A stretch of DNA of 64,000 nucleotides from Bombus terrestris (Eukaryota; Arthropoda; Insecta; Hymenoptera; Apidae). Position 1 is the first letter of the stretch, and each line of letters begins with the position of its first letter. The notes below the pieces were generated by a model that saw only the letters and a list, made by a program, of their open reading frames with translations, did no database searches and had not been told where the DNA came from. This document shows, piece by piece, positions 47,961-59,028 of this stretch. The stretch spans positions 6,619,001 through 6,683,000 of the forward strand of contig NC_063283.1 of assembly GCF_910591885.1 (NCBI RefSeq), written 5' to 3'. A program made the position numbers and the translations under genes.

Positions 47961-48769
47961 TCCTGCTGTGCAATAATTCCAGTGCATCGTAGACGATCGC
48001 AGAAATGTTTGGCGATCTTGGCAGACCGAAATCGATGATAATTGTTAACGAATCTGCTCGTAGTCAAGATGGCGTGTATCATCGTGTCTCAGCATCCGTC
48101 CTGCCTTCTGTTTCTCTGCGCTTTTCGACGACCGACGACTCACACGGAGCCCGACTTCCACGATTTTCGGTTTCGAGATGCGAGAAAAAAGAACGGCGAA
48201 AAACTCGAATGAAAGAACAGCTACCAATAAGAACGAAGAAAACGACGCATAAAACATACAGATCGGAAAATCCGCACGAAGATAAAATGAAAATGTAAAC
48301 GAGAGAAAAAGGTGGCCGACCAGAATCTCACTGCACACACGGCTCATTGCCTTTTTCATTAGCGTTATTCCGCGGACCGGTCGAGTTCCTTCTTTCTTCT
48401 CTGTTACGTTATTTCACTCTATTGTCATTTCCTTTTACGTTTCGTTTGTCTTTTTCTTCCACTTTATATATTTTCTTCTATACATACATTGTTCTGTCGG
48501 TACAATTTTCTATTTGGTTTCCTTCGCTATTTGTTTGTCTTGTTTCTTAACTTGTGTTCTCTGTATCTCTACTTCCGTTTCTTTTCCTTGCGAAGTATGT
48601 CACTCTACGGGAGACACGCTATAGCTGATCTAATTGGGGGCGGGTTGGTATTGGACAACCACGACGTGAACAATGAGCGAGTTGTACAACAAAACAAAGA
48701 CCAGTATGCATGCGTGGCACGAGAAAAGGTAGATTTACATAGGTATATTATTTACTACATTGCGCTTTA

Positions 48770-48820
48770 TCTCTCTCTCTCTCTCTCTCTTTCTCTCTTT
48801 CTCTTTCTCTCTTTCTCTTC
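48770..48820 (+). repeat. CT-rich microsatellite
   Basis: CTCTCT then TTTCTC units. It begins about 40 bases after the possible donor at 48729. Confidence 0.9.
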
Positions 48821-51239
48821 ACAATCCCACCGCCACTTCTGACTCTGTCTAAGTTTTCATATAAGTTTCTCTGCCTGTTATGGAGAATTATATCTACCTT
48901 TATCTTTTCTTTTTTCCTTCTTCTCTAAATTTCTACTTTTGTTTCTTTAGTTTTATTTCTCCGTCTTAACTATTTTATCTACTGTCTCTCGGCTTACAGA
49001 ACATGATTTAATTCTTGGCTTCTCGTCCTACGTACACTGTCTCTGATTTCTCTTGTTTACGTTCCGTTCTTCTCGGTAGAGTCTGATCAGAAATCCTCTG
49101 TTTCTGATCCGCCTTCTCGATCCTGGTAAATCCCACTTCTTAAAACGTGTCTCGCCACGCGGAAGATGCATCGGATCTTAGTGGATTGCAGACGCTTCTC
49201 GAGGCAAATTAATCCCTTGATGATAGCAAATCAATTGACAACAGTGGAACTGTAACAGTAACCGACACAGTTTTGTCTTACGGGAATTTATAATTTACAT
49301 TTTTCCAACATATCTGTTTAGTAATACGAGTAGAATTTTTACGGTTTATATCGGGATATGGTTCTTACTATTCGAAGCATAATTAGTTAGACAAAAGTTG
49401 CAGGGTTTAGGAAAAAGCATAAATGGAATTATGGTTCTTGCCAATTTTTTCTTTAGGATTCTTCTCTGTTACTACGTGCCGTATTACTGGCAAGATTATT
49501 GGTAAGATTTTGGTTTCTGTAGGAGAATTTTCATCTGAAACGATATATTTTCCTTTAAATGTAACCATCGTAAGCACCAAGGGATTAACTCATCCTCGGG
49601 ATGGAAAATATTCAAGATAACCGAAAACGTGTGTACAGGTTGGCTCGCGTAACTAGGACAAATCATACAATTTTCTCTGGTCGCAATTAGAGAAAGATAT
49701 TATGAAAAAGAGATGAATAATTAAGAGACCTTTCCAGGACCATATTTTTATAAATACGTTGTTTCGCGAACGTAACACAGTGTATGTGCATTATGTAGAT
49801 GTACAGTGGTTTTTTAATAGACGCGTGTATTTTGTTTCACGTAAATCAAATCTGTTATTCTGTGTAATATAGCACGGGTGCAGTGATTGAAAAATATCTG
49901 CCACGAAACATTGTAACTTTAATAACAATATTTATACGAAATATACAAATTGATTATTTTTCGACCAAATTTTTTCTAATGTCTTCTTTGTACAGAATAA
50001 AAAAAAAAAAGAGAAAATTAAACGGTTTTATTTTTTAAATATTTTTGTACAATCTCATAATGTACATGCGTTGCATTATACTTACGAAAGGATATGATCC
50101 TCGTTAAATCATTTATCATGTTTCTCTGGTATTTATTCTAATATTTCACCCAGTAGATAATTTCCTAATTGCAATCACGCAAAGAGTATGATTTGTCCCA
50201 ATTACGTGGAACATTTTATGTACATACAGTTGCTTTCCACTTCGCGATCCTAATTGTGTTTCGCCACGGTCGAATTTCAGCCAACTTGCTTTTGTATCTC
50301 ACGTCCACGCGACAATGACGGAAGCTGCTAGCGAATTAGCCCTGCTACGGTACTCAAACTTCTCCGCTCAATTGTGCCTCTTCTTCGTTAAAAAATTTGG
50401 GGAAATATCGTAATTTATGATAAAAGCTCGTAAATGACAACAACGATTTAGATCAGATTCTGAATTGTTTAATTTTCCAACGCGTAAACCACCTTCCAAA
50501 AGTGTCTTACGCGTAGTCCACATTTGAAAAATTCCAAAAAAATCTCGTTATTTAAAAAAGAAGAGCATAATTCGTGTAAAAAGACGGCATCTGAATTTCT
50601 AACGAGATAAAAGTGCAATTGGGTGGAAAGAAGTTGGTTGCACAGCAGAGTTAAGAAATCTAACTCCTTTGCTTACCGATCGCTTCTGAAATAATAAAAC
50701 TCGTGTTTTCTTTTGTTTCGCCGATGCACCGCGATCGATTCACCACCAAGAATCTGTCAAACTTTCGCAATCTTTTTACATTACTCTCGACAAACCTACG
50801 AACGAGAATTGGCCGTGCGTAAGCTACGAAGAAACGCGTTCAATAGACGCTTCGATACAAAGGTAAATAGACGCCAAGCGACTTCACTTGGTTCGAGCGC
50901 CAGCGAAAAATACGATAGCGACGAACCGATCGCGAAACCGATCTCCGAAGTACGTATATACACGCTTCCGCTTTTTCACGGCTTCGCAAGAGACTTCCTT
51001 CTTTCTCATCCCTCTTCGTATATCTTCATACGTTCGTACGTCTCTTTGTTTTCGCCTGTAAAAGAATTCCCTTTTATTCGAAGCGCACGGTCGAAGTACA
51101 AAGACTGTTGTCGAGGCCTTGTCTCCTCCAACGTTGTCTCGATTTCGAACTAAACTGGAGAAGAGAAATCGGGCCAACGCCGTGGTGGAGCAGAACGTCA
51201 ACTTGTCCACGATAATATTAATGTTTATTGTACGATATA

Positions 51240-51968
51240 CAGGCTGTCTCAGCTAAACGAGTTCATCCAAATATCTGCCTTATTTACAATTGTATGAAAA
51301 AACTTCTCGGGGCAGAGTAAAACTATTTTAAGGTGTTCGCGTAACGGCGGAAAGAATTTTCTTTCATCATTCTTTCGCGAGATATCGAGATTGTCGGTGT
51401 ATCTCAAAACGAGAATTATATTCTACATACACCCTATATATTTCTTTTTATTCGTCGGTCGATGCGTTTCTTTAATCTCTATGCAAAAGTATCGAGGTAT
51501 TTGTGCCTGAAAATGCTGAATTTCAAAGATATTTTAATTTTCCCTTTTTATCCTTTTCTATATTATTATTAATTATATATTAATTTTGTAAAACTTGACG
51601 TATGACAAGCAAAAGTGATATTCTTCACTAAGACGCGTGTCTTCCTTGTCTTCTTTCATACGCCAAATACATTCGACGAAATTAAAATCGAAATATCTTT
51701 TAAACTAATTTTTTCCTGGCATAAGTGTCTTAATATTTTTATATAAAGAAAAAAACGCCTACTATTGTAAAAAAAAATATATATATATAGAAAGAATTCT
51801 ATTTAAAAAAAATAATCTTCTAAAAGAAACGAACTTGAGGAAAGATTCTCTTCGCCGTTACACGTGTCCCTTGAAACAGTTTAACTTCGTCCTGATCCTG
51901 AGAAGGCTTTTCATACGATCGTAAGTAAAACAGATATCCAGACGATCTCGTTTATCCGAAACACCTTG
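51240..51968. mobile_element. DNA transposon relic, 729 bp with about 45-bp terminal inverted repeats and TA flanks
   Basis: The left end CAGGCTGTCTCAGCTAAACG and the right end in reverse complement CAAGGTGTTTCGGATAAACG match well. Similarity continues through AG, TTCATCC or ATCGTCT and ATATCTG for about 45 bases. TA lies at 51238-51239 and 51969-51970, inside a longer mirrored CGATATA/TATATCG. No transposase frame remains and the interior is AT-rich. It is likely a non-autonomous member of a TA-targeting family; the family name is not certain. Confidence 0.7.
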
Positions 51969-54107
51969 TATATCGATATCATCGATATTATAACACGAGG
52001 ATATAAATTATTCTATCGAAATTTGTCCCGTATTTCTATCATTTCTATTTCTAAGTCTTCTCGTTTTTGTTTCTTCTTAGTTGTTTTTGTTCGTTTCTAT
52101 TCGCCTCAGTCCTCAGTTGTCCATTGTCCACTCGCCGTCCTATCTTAGAACAGCATGGCTTCCAAGCACTCTGTTTAGCTACGAATCAAGAAGTTCGCGC
52201 GAGGGTGGGCTGCCCTGACATCACGTTTCCACCATCTTAAGCAGGGTAGAAGTTTCTCAACGTCGTGACGATACATCATATTTACGTCTTCGATCGAGTT
52301 TTTTTTTTTCTTTCCTTTTTTCCTTTTTTAAATATTTTTTTTAAATTATATATAATTTTTTTTTATTTTTGTCTATCTTCTTCTATCTCTGTCTCGTTTG
52401 AAGTACATATTTATATCGGTTGCGAGCACCATCCAAACGTTATGGTTCCGTGTAGTACGATTATTTTTATGATGTATGAAACAGTCGGAGTCATTCGACG
52501 TTGCATCGTCGATGATTCGTCTTTGTAGAACGATGCAAATGAGGAAACGACGTTCGCAATGTTGGATCAAATGTGTCGTGCTACATGTATATTTATCGCC
52601 TCCTTCTTTTTTATTTCTTTCCCTCCCTTTCTCTCTCTTTTTTTTTTCTTTTTTTTCGAACTCGCGCACCATAGATTAGTATAGATGATGTTGCAGGTAG
52701 AAGACCAATCACACTTTTGAGGTTTTCATGTTTTAGGGCACGGTTACGTGTACACGAAGAGAGTCCTAGATCTTTAGCCCCAGACATCTTGTCCTGTTTA
52801 CGACAAGGAGCAAGAAAGAATGCATTTTTCTACTTCTCTCTCTTTTGCTCCCTCCTTCCTTGTTTTCTCTCTCTTTTTTTTTTCTTTCTTTCTTTAATTC
52901 GTTCGCTATATATTCAGAAAACGCAGGACGTTTCGCTTAATTTGATCGCTTGAAGTACGTGTACTATGTTTGAGATTTTATAAAAAATTTCTCTACGAAG
53001 ATTGCATAATTTTGTGTCAAGAGGTATACAATTTTGTATCGTGGAAAGCGTCAAGTTTCTTTTGCCAATTACTACTTTAACACATTAGAAATGATAGTAA
53101 TACATTTTTTAAAATACTTTAAAAATGAATTACGTATCACCGAAGATCAGAAGATATATTAATAAGATCTCGATCAATTTATCCGCTGTATATCACGTTG
53201 AATTTGTCATTTGAAGTAATTAACCGATATCTCGTTCGAGAAACTGCGACACAAAATTCTGTCCAATCCTTTTACGATATTTTTACGAAATCTTAAATAT
53301 TACAACGATACTCAAGTGATAAATTTACGCGTAACACTTTATATATAGAAGAAGTTCGCTGTAACGGTTCATGCAATTTTTCAGCAGTATATTCTTCTTT
53401 CATAATGATAGAAAAATCATCCAAAGCATTTGGAAAATATAATCACGCGATTCCTTTCCGTAATATCGTAACGGACACTAAAATAAAATATGAAGCCTTA
53501 GTTCACACACAATATGAAGTATATTACAGTGAGATGTACACTTTTTCTATTACACCTTTAAAAAAAAATAGCTGAAAAATCGTGTAAAACGTTAAAATGA
53601 ACATCTTGTATAAATATATTATATAATACATATATTAAATAATATATATGAAATTTCTTTTCTTTTTTTTTTTATGAATAATGATTTAATTCGTGTCGTT
53701 GATACTTTTGTGTTCGGCGCGTATATCGTTATCACGTGTATGCATTTACGTACGAGTTTTGCAATCTCCGGTAGGAATTAACCGTTGCAGTTTCTGTTTC
53801 ACCCGTTGAACTCCAACGGGGAGATTCCGTTGTAATTAGCAGCTTTTACATTGATTCGCCACGGTCCGACGAGACGGTGTGTTTGGAGTTTTACTATTTC
53901 GTCGGTTTGCGGAACGGTCGATGAGTTCGCCGGCGAATTGGAATTCGAACGGTTGAAAATTGCGACGCGCGCGTAATCAGCGAGACTCTTGCTTCTAAAA
54001 TACCGGGAAAGACACTTTGAAAAGTAAATAAATAATTTACGAAATATATCGATTTTTTAATCAATTGAAAGCGATATTCTTCTCTTTTTTTAAATGACAT
54101 TTTTATG

Positions 54108-54360
54108 GAACTGTCATAATCGAAATTAAGATAGAAGACGGTCAACGAACTGTAAGCTTACAATATTAATTAGAAATCGCTGCAAGAATTACGTACTCAG
54201 CTTTTGGAATTGCTATAATAGAAATTAAAGTAGGAAACGAAGTGCAAGCTTACGGTATTAATTAGAAATCGCTGCAAGAATTACGTACTCAGCTTTTGGA
54301 ATTGTTATAATAGAAATTGAAGCAGAGAACGGTCAACGAGCTTAAAATATTAATTAAAGG
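54108..54360. repeat. Tandem array, about 2.7 units of 92 bp
   Basis: The unit contains AAGCTTAC(A/G), TATTAATTAGAAATCGCTGC, AAGAATTACGTACTCAGC, TTTTGGAATTG(C/T)TATAATAG and AAATTRAAG. AGCTTA anchors at 54156, 54248 and 54339 give spacings of 92 and 91 bases. The two complete copies are close to identical in their middle 60 bases, so the expansion is fairly recent. A partial unit precedes them (AACTGTCATAATCGAAATTAAG). Confidence 0.9.
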
Positions 54361-57082
54361 TGGTCGCAAGAATACTTTCTCTTAATTTTGAAAAAGAATC
54401 TCTTACACAAGACTGAAATATTTTAGCTAGAATTTGTCCAAGTAAAAATAGCCGAATACTTATTCGCCGTGGCATTTCGTTATTACTTATGTAAGTATGT
54501 GTCACTTCAGGGAACTTTGTCGGGTTCTTTCGCGAAGTCCGATGCTGTGGAAGTTTCGTGGCGAGCACATCGATCGCGCGCTAAATTCTGCGCCAAGTCT
54601 CCTTTGTAATTAATGTTCAAAGATCAGAAATAGAAAAATTGCTCGACTAACTTCCATTCCGTCTCGAACATTCTCTCAAAAGCAAGGAATCTTAAATTAT
54701 TTTCTAAAATGATAAGAAATATAACTGAATCGGTAGGAACGATACAAATCGCTTTTGCTTACGTAACTTGAATCTTCTTCTTTTTTTTTCTGTTTTAAAT
54801 AAAAATTCAATAATTTTTAGATACCGGAATGAGTCGTGTCATACGAATTACACAATTTCAGTTTCCTTGAAATAAGTAGAATCTTGCAACGAGAATATTA
54901 TTCGAAAGACGAATATGAATGAATCGTAAAAAAGCAAAAGAATTTTTCGAAATTAAAAAAGATACGTAGATGCATACTGTCTCGCGATATTCTCTTTTCT
55001 CCTAACCGTCCATTCTACTCTGTCTGTTTTTTTTTTTCTTTTTTAATAGCCCGTTCCTTTAGAAGTTAACCGCCTCAACTATTAATATTCGCTAGATACC
55101 ACGGTCGACTTTGGTCGATTAATTTGCAGAGAATCTTCGCGGCGAGAATCGAGTTCGATCCAACCTCTGACGTATAGTATGTCGTACGTGTGTAGACATA
55201 TTCTCCGGCTGGATCACAAAGCGTCCTGGATTCCTCGGCTTCCGGTCCCTAATAGCGCAAAGCGATCTCCAGAATACCAAGCTGTACATTGCTATAGACA
55301 TACGTCGAGAAACTTGTTCGTAACTAGCGTGCTGCTATTAATAGCGATAGAGAAGGTTCAAGAAAATATCGACATCTTTGTTTATGAGCAACAACGAGCC
55401 GAATTATTATGATCGTTTCGAAATTATCGCTCGTTCGAAGACCGATCGAGAATGAAGCTTAGAAACACAAACTTCTTTCTTACAAAGAGATAAGGGACTT
55501 GCGTTTATGGATTGTAAAAAGTATTTTATGCTTCTAACGGTGTATGAGAAATTCTGCTGCAGTTTTTTCTTCAGGCGATCGTAATAATTTGATGACCGGC
55601 AGTGAACGGTAGTTAAATTTTTCAGTTGAGTTTCATCTTCAACCTTCTGTAACGATATGTAATTAAAAAGTTGCTGATATAGGTATTTCATTTTTAATCC
55701 TTTTATAAAGTTTAATTAATTACATCCACGATGCTTTTTAAAGTTAATATCGAGGAGAAAAGTCTTTCCCGAAAGGATCGTTAAGTTTAATGTAACGAAC
55801 GAATTGCTGCTTTAATAATCTCTCTATAATTTCTAGTATATTGTTTCATACTATATCGGAATTATTTTGTAAAAAAAGTTACAGAAGGTTCGTTTAATTT
55901 TTATTTCATTTTATTTTTGAAGCATTCTTAGAATCTTACGAAGGTAGAGAGTCATGCGATCATCGTTCTCCATAGATCGATCATTATTCGTTCGATAGTC
56001 AGAAACTCTTTCTCTGTCTCTCTTTTCTTTCTTTTTTCTTTATTCTCTTTTTTTTTTTTAACCAATTCCCTCTGTTTGTAGCAATTTGCAACAGTAAGTA
56101 GTTTCGTTGCCACGAAGTTCAGTATACTCGTCGAACGAGGATCCATTATTCTTTGCATAATCACGTCGAATAGTTCTCGTAACAGTCTGCCCGATTACCA
56201 AGTTGATGTTACCGAGTTGACCAAGACGGGAGATTCAAACATCGTCTGAATCTCAACACCGATCCGACGTTAGAACGTCGCGCGTTTTTTTCTATTACGT
56301 TCCTCCGATTAATTTTCACTATGTTTTTAGCTCCTTGTTGCGTGTGGTTGTCATGCGAGTGTTGTTTCACTATGCGTGTTCCTGAAAGAGCGTGACGTTT
56401 TCCAAAGCGGCGATAAAAGGAAAAGAAAAGAAACAAATGCAAAGTAAGGGTGAAAGTATTGAAAAGTATGGAAACGTGTGGAGAAAGGTGACGAAGGACA
56501 TTATTTTGCATCGGCTCCCAGGAAGTCGGGACATCCTGCTGGTCGAGATCGAAGAGACCATGAGAACGGGCGAAAAAACTCGCAGGTTGCCACGACCGTA
56601 GAATCCAAAACGATCGATAGATCATCGACGATGATGGATCAATCTAGAGAGAATTCTTTACTTTCCCCTCTATCTCTTCTTTTTTCCCCCTCTGTCTTCC
56701 TTCTTATTTGATTCGAACAGTTCTATCTATTCAAAGGATGATGATGATATACCTTATCATTTTCACTTTCTTTCTTATTTTTTTCGTTGGTCGTTTTCTT
56801 CTGAAATTTGTTTTTATTTCTTTCCATTGTCTGGTCATAGAGTTGTATTTTGATATTTCTTCTTTTTTTTTCTTCTTCTTTCGTCTGGTTTGATCGACGA
56901 TCCTCGAATGTGAGACGCGCGAGGAAAGCAGGCAGATTGATCGTTTCCTTTTTTTTTTTCTTTTAGATCTATATTTTATCGGTGTCTTCGTATAATACCC
57001 CTCTGAAAGCACTTTTTAAAAATCGTTCGAGCGGCGGCACATGTTTTTGTTGAGCGTTGGATTTTGTTCGTCGTTGTTACAG

Positions 57083-57179
57083 ATGGGCAAGCTTGGTAGC
57101 AATCCATTGGCCGGACTCGCGGCTCTTGGCCTCGGAGGCCTTGCCACACCTGCCAACACAGGTGGATTGAATCCAGCAG
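57083..57179 (+). CDS. mub: PCBP/mub homologue, coding exon 5 (linker before KH3)
   Basis: 97 bases: 32 codons plus one base. The acceptor GTTGTTACAG| precedes 57083 and the donor CAGCAG|GTACGT follows 57179. It encodes MGKLGSNPLAGLAALGLGGL and ends TGGLNPA, a low-complexity Gly/Leu/Ala linker of the type seen in insect mub (NPLASLAALGLAGM in my recollection of Drosophila). Entry is phase 0 and exit phase 1, which fits the next exon exactly. The exon happens to start with ATG in frame, so a transcript starting in intron 4 could make a protein with only KH3. Confidence 0.88.
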
Positions 57180-58748
57180 GTACGTCAAAAATTCCTCGTT
57201 GTTCTATTACAATACTCTGTAACACTCGTGACTATTTATTTATTCATAATAATCGCACAAGCTTTATCGTTTCTTCAATTTGTAAATGAATGTTTCAGAA
57301 GCCGAGCTTTTCAACCCTCTCTCTTGTTTCTTAATTTCATTACGATAAATACGATTTTACAAAATCAAATTACTTCATTCTACCAGCTTGTTTATCACGA
57401 GAAGATAACATAAATAATTGAACATTTTAAGTACATTTAAGATACAGTGTTTGCACGCTCGTCACTTGTTTCTACCTTTTAATTTATGCGGTTGATCGAT
57501 TCAGCTTCTGAACGAATACTAATCGATACGGCTGAGAATTACTGTGTTTCGAGAATTCTAAATTTTGGGAATTCCATAGAATTGCTCGTGCGATGTATGA
57601 AATTTAAAAAGTCGCTCGAGAAATCGCGTAAATTATTTACCTACGTAGAACGTGTTGTACGAGAATCTACAGGCTTGCGCAACAAACTTTTATTTTACAA
57701 ACTACAATGGTTTCGAAAATATTATAGAATGAAATCATGCTTTTGGCAATCACTATGCAAACCTCGCCACTTTACAAACATCTTACTTCACCGCGGTAAA
57801 ACGACCAGCTTCGACCTCCAAGCCAACTCAACGCTTCCAAACAAATATGTAAAAATGTTAATCTTTGTACCGTGGATTAAAACGATGATGTACTGCAATA
57901 GTTATGTTTAGAAAATTTAAAAACATTGTTGTTCCGCGTGCACTTTGCATACAGTTATTTACCTAATTGGACAATGTATGTACATGTAGTCCATAACCAC
58001 GTGAGGAAGATTTTAAAATAGAAAATATATAATGATTCATGACGTATAAACTTCAGTAGAAGAATTAGCCAAAAATTATTATTATTTATTAGTCCATCTA
58101 TACAGCGTAGTTTTTACATTTAACAATTGCACTTGGTTAGAGAATTTAAGGTATTTGTAACGCGACAATATCTCTCAGAAGTAAAACACACTGAGACTGC
58201 AAAGTCATACTCTTCACGCATGTCTGAGATTCTGTCACTAAGAAGAAAATCTCTTGGTAGTCTGTACTTTCTACACGCGCATACCAGCAGCAATCTTATA
58301 ACATTGTAATATACTGCACTTTGAACGCTGGAACGACTCGTATTACGTATTTCACGTTACTTTTATTCGACAACGTTGAGGACTAAATTTTTCTTATAGA
58401 AAAAGAAAGAAAAGGGGGGGAAGATTCTTCCAGCCTACACAGCATAGCATTTTCTTGACAACTTGGCAAAAATGGTTTTTAATCAGAAAGTGACTTTCTC
58501 AGCGGCTCGCTGTAGGAATCACGTGATAAAACCATCAACTTTGAAGATGAATATTCGCATTTCGGCGAAGCTAGGCGCTTTAAAAATCGAATCGCTTGTA
58601 GATAATACACTGAGTGTCAGGTATCGTGAAAATTTCGTAGAAATTGCCAGTTGAATACGCTACGAATGCCTTAAATCTCAAAGCTTGAACCTCAGTCCGG
58701 AAATGATGTACGTTGCAAATATACAAAACGTTGCTGGTTGTTTGGCAG
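57180..58748 (+). other. mub: Intron 5, 1.6 kb, nothing else recognised
   Basis: AT-rich intron. A 141-codon open frame at 57486-57911 has no motif and is taken as chance. A second possible acceptor (CTCAG| at 58694) would place more residues before the KH3 exon but does not give the required two-base phase as well as the one at 58748. Confidence 0.6.
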
Positions 58749-59028
58749 CATTAGCGGCACTGGCTGGTAGTCAGCTACGTACCAGCAACACGAACAGGCA
58801 ACAGCCAGCGGGGAACAATCAGACGCACGAGATGACCGTGCCAAACGAGCTGATCGGTTGTATCATCGGCAAGGGTGGTACCAAGATCGCTGAGATCCGT
58901 CAGATCTCCGGCGCTATGATCAGAATCAGCAACTGCGAGGAGAGGGAGGGTGGCGCCACGGATCGTACGATCACCATCACCGGAAATCCGGACGCTGTGG
59001 CACTGGCACAGTATCTCATCAGCATGAG
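58749..59028 (+). CDS. mub: PCBP/mub homologue, coding exon 6 (KH3)
   Basis: 280 bases. The acceptor TTGTTTGGCAG| at 58748 and two leading bases (CA) complete the Ala codon opened by the previous exon. The sequence reads ALAALAGSQLRTSN, a Gln/Asn-rich spacer, then KH3 from HEMTVPNELIGCIIGKGGTK with the GKGG loop at residues 382-385. It continues through IAEIRQISGAMIRISNC and DRTITITGNPDAVALAQYLI, a very close match to the KH3 of PCBP proteins. The donor is ATGAG|GTGAGT at 59029. The exon ends with two bases (AG) of a codon, so another exon is required; the stop TGA occurs in frame right across this donor (AGG TGA), so an unspliced transcript would end LISMR. Confidence 0.95.

Larger units (their letters stand above)
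40169..57082 (+). other. mub: Intron 4, about 17 kb, pyrimidine-rich, no certain exon
   Basis: Read from the second donor of exon 4. The + strand has many T homopolymers and CT-type microsatellites. It also holds tandem arrays at 47480-47960 and 54108-54360 and an inverted-repeat transposon at 51240-51968. A GC-richer patch at 48596-48728 could be an alternative exon (see findings). No other KH-type or linker motif was found. Confidence 0.7.
4301..59028 (+). other. mub: Gene span: PCBP/mub homologue, three KH domains, six recognised exons (3' end not reached)
   Basis: This is the overall locus. Six exons at 4301-4555, 32573-32629, 37369-37752, 39764-40168, 57083-57179 and 58749-59028 all have AG acceptors and GT donors and join in one frame (intron phases 0,0,0,0,1,2). 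The joined product has 434 complete codons with KH1 at about residues 15-80, KH2 at about 103-174, a linker at 175-368 and KH3 at about 369-434. The arrangement (two close N-terminal KH domains, long linker, C-terminal KH) is that of the PCBP/hnRNP-E family, whose members bind C-rich RNA and regulate splicing, stability and translation. Drosophila mub is the insect member. The first 5' non-coding exon(s) and the C-terminal exon were not identified. The assignment to this family is strong; the exact isoform set is inference. Confidence 0.88.

Noticed and set aside
50713..51153. 146-codon open frame on the + strand
   Set aside because: Basic, low-information sequence with no motif, next to a transposon relic; no splice-phase fit with the PCBP exons.
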